Source of the DNA: CAZUCU01 sp964618845
GTDB lineage: Bacteria > Patescibacteriota > Minisyncoccia > Phycocordibacterales > JAACPR01
NCBI GenBank assembly: GCA_964618845.1
Contig: CAZUCU010000031.1
Span: forward strand, 1 to 5,198
DNA: 5,198 nucleotides
Direction: 5' to 3'
The notes under the pieces are model-generated. The model saw nothing but the letters and a program-made list of their open reading frames with translations. It did not search any database and was not told the DNA's origin. The position numbers were made by a program, and so were the translations under genes. This document shows, piece by piece, positions 4,235-5,198 of this stretch (its first letter is position 1; each line of letters starts with the position of its first letter).

Positions 4235-5198
4235 TTAAGCAGTTATCTTTGTAACAACTCCAGCTCCAACAGTTTTACCTCCTTCTCGAATAGCAAACCT
4301 TTGTTGTTCCTCCAAAGCAACAGGAGCTACAAGTTTGATATTGAATGTAACGGTATCACCCGGCATAACCATTTCTACTCCTTCGTTTAGAGTAACTTCT
4401 CCTGTAACATCAGTTGTTCTTATATAGAACTGTGGCTTGTAACCTGAAAAGAATGGTGTATGTCTTCCTCCTTCCTCCTTCTTAAGAACATAAACTTCTG
4501 CAGAAAATTCTGTGTGAGGAGTAACAGATCCTGGCTTTGCCAAAACTTGTCCTCGATGAATTTCTTCTTTTTTAAGACCTCGGATAAGAATTCCGGCGTT
4601 ATCTCCTGCAATCCCCTCTTGTAAAGATTTGTTGAACATCTCAATACCTGTAACAGTTGTTTTTTGTGTTGGTTTAATTCCAACTACTTCAACCTCATCA
4701 CCAAGTTTAATTTTTCCTCTTTCAATTCTTCCTGTAACTACAGTTCCTCTCCCTTCGATCGAGAAAATGTCTTCAACTGGCATCAAAAATAGCTTTTCAA
4801 CATCTCGTTCTGGCATTGGAATATAGGAATCTAAATAATCTACAAGTTCTATAACTTTAGAGCCCCACTCTCCATCCGCTACTTCATCAAGAGCCTTAAG
4901 AGCTGAACCTCGGACAAATGGTGTATTTTTACCATCAAATCCTTGCTGATCCAAGAGATCTCTAATTTCTTCCTCTACAAGGTCAATCATTTCTTTGTCA
5001 TCAACCATATCGCATTTATTAATAAAGACTATAATTTTTGGAACTCCAACCTGTCTTGCCAAAAGCACATGCTCTCTTGTTTGAGGCATCATACCGTCAG
5101 TAGCAGCAACAACCAAAATAGCACCATCCATTTGAGCAGCACCAGTAATCATATTTTTAATATAATCAGCATGTCCTGGAGCATCTATATGAGCATAG
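4235..5198 (-). CDS. tuf: Elongation factor Tu, N-terminus cut by the window edge
   Basis: EF-Tu is the GTPase that brings aminoacyl-tRNA to the ribosome. The frame is open to the end of the window and gives 320 residues, starting at the equivalent of E. coli Tyr76. About 75 residues (P-loop and switch I) lie outside. The internal ATG at 5152 is not the start: upstream codons continue as YAHIDAPGHADYIKNM, the G3 motif with catalytic His. Then come NKCD (G4), GSALKAL (G5), domain 2 with GRGTVVTGRIERG, and domain 3 with GGRHTPFFSGYKPQFYIRTTDVTG, ending FAIREGGKTVGAGVVTKITA. The G3 motif reads DAPGH where E. coli has DCPGH (Cys81). Position upstream of rpsJ is the classic str-S10 junction. Confidence 0.98.
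   Translation of the reverse strand, partial: YAHIDAPGHADYIKNMITGAAQMDGAILVVAATDGMMPQTREHVLLARQVGVPKIIVFINKCDMVDDKEMIDLVEEEIRDLLDQQGFDGKNTPFVRGSALKALDEVADGEWGSKVIELVDYLDSYIPMPERDVEKLFLMPVEDIFSIEGRGTVVTGRIERGKIKLGDEVEVVGIKPTQKTTVTGIEMFNKSLQEGIAGDNAGILIRGLKKEEIHRGQVLAKPGSVTPHTEFSAEVYVLKKEEGGRHTPFFSGYKPQFYIRTTDVTGEVTLNEGVEMVMPGDTVTFNIKLVAPVALEEQQRFAIREGGKTVGAGVVTKITA

Noticed and set aside
4420..4683. Minus-strand 87-codon frame inside tuf
   Set aside because: It is an alternative frame of the EF-Tu coding sequence, which is unambiguous there.

Overview
The window is part of a bacterial tuf/S10 ribosomal-protein operon read on the minus strand. Going from high to low coordinates the order is tuf (EF-Tu, cut by the window edge), rpsJ (S10), rplC (L3), rplD (L4), rplW (L23) and rplB (L2), which is the ancestral bacterial order. 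The DNA is AT-rich. All stops seen are TAA or TAG, with no in-frame UGA, so the code looks standard. The low GC, the lysine-rich N-terminal extension on L23, the dispersed GA-rich hairpins and the palindrome-filled spacers fit a Patescibacteria/CPR (Parcubacteria-like) genome. That placement is an inference from gene features and no phylogeny was done.

Region by region: 1-221 is a non-coding stretch downstream of rplB, dense in nested palindromes. It has no rpsS (S19), the usual next gene. 222-1082 is rplB. 1083-1374 is a second palindrome-rich spacer that ends in a strong plus-strand promoter overlapping a 26-bp perfect palindrome. 1375-1908 is a two-gene type II toxin-antitoxin module on the plus strand: a RelB/DinJ-like antitoxin and a RelE/YafQ-like mRNA interferase. 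It points against the operon. 1935-3645 holds rplW, rplD and rplC, tightly packed with gaps of 4-6 nt. 3646-3731 and 4065-4234, on either side of rpsJ, carry near-identical GA-rich hairpin repeats. 4235-5198 is the C-terminal four-fifths of tuf.

The operon genes build the 50S subunit (L2, L3, L4, L23) and the 30S subunit (S10) and deliver aminoacyl-tRNA (EF-Tu). The unusual point is the break between rplW and rplB. About 850 bp with a head-on toxin-antitoxin module and palindromes sits where a few bases would be expected, and rplB is then separated from whatever follows by another palindrome cluster. Transcription through the operon would produce RNA antisense to the module. The antitoxin promoter/operator lies in the divergent space shared with rplB. 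The toxin family acts on translating mRNA, so its position inside the ribosomal-protein operon is the most noteworthy thing here.
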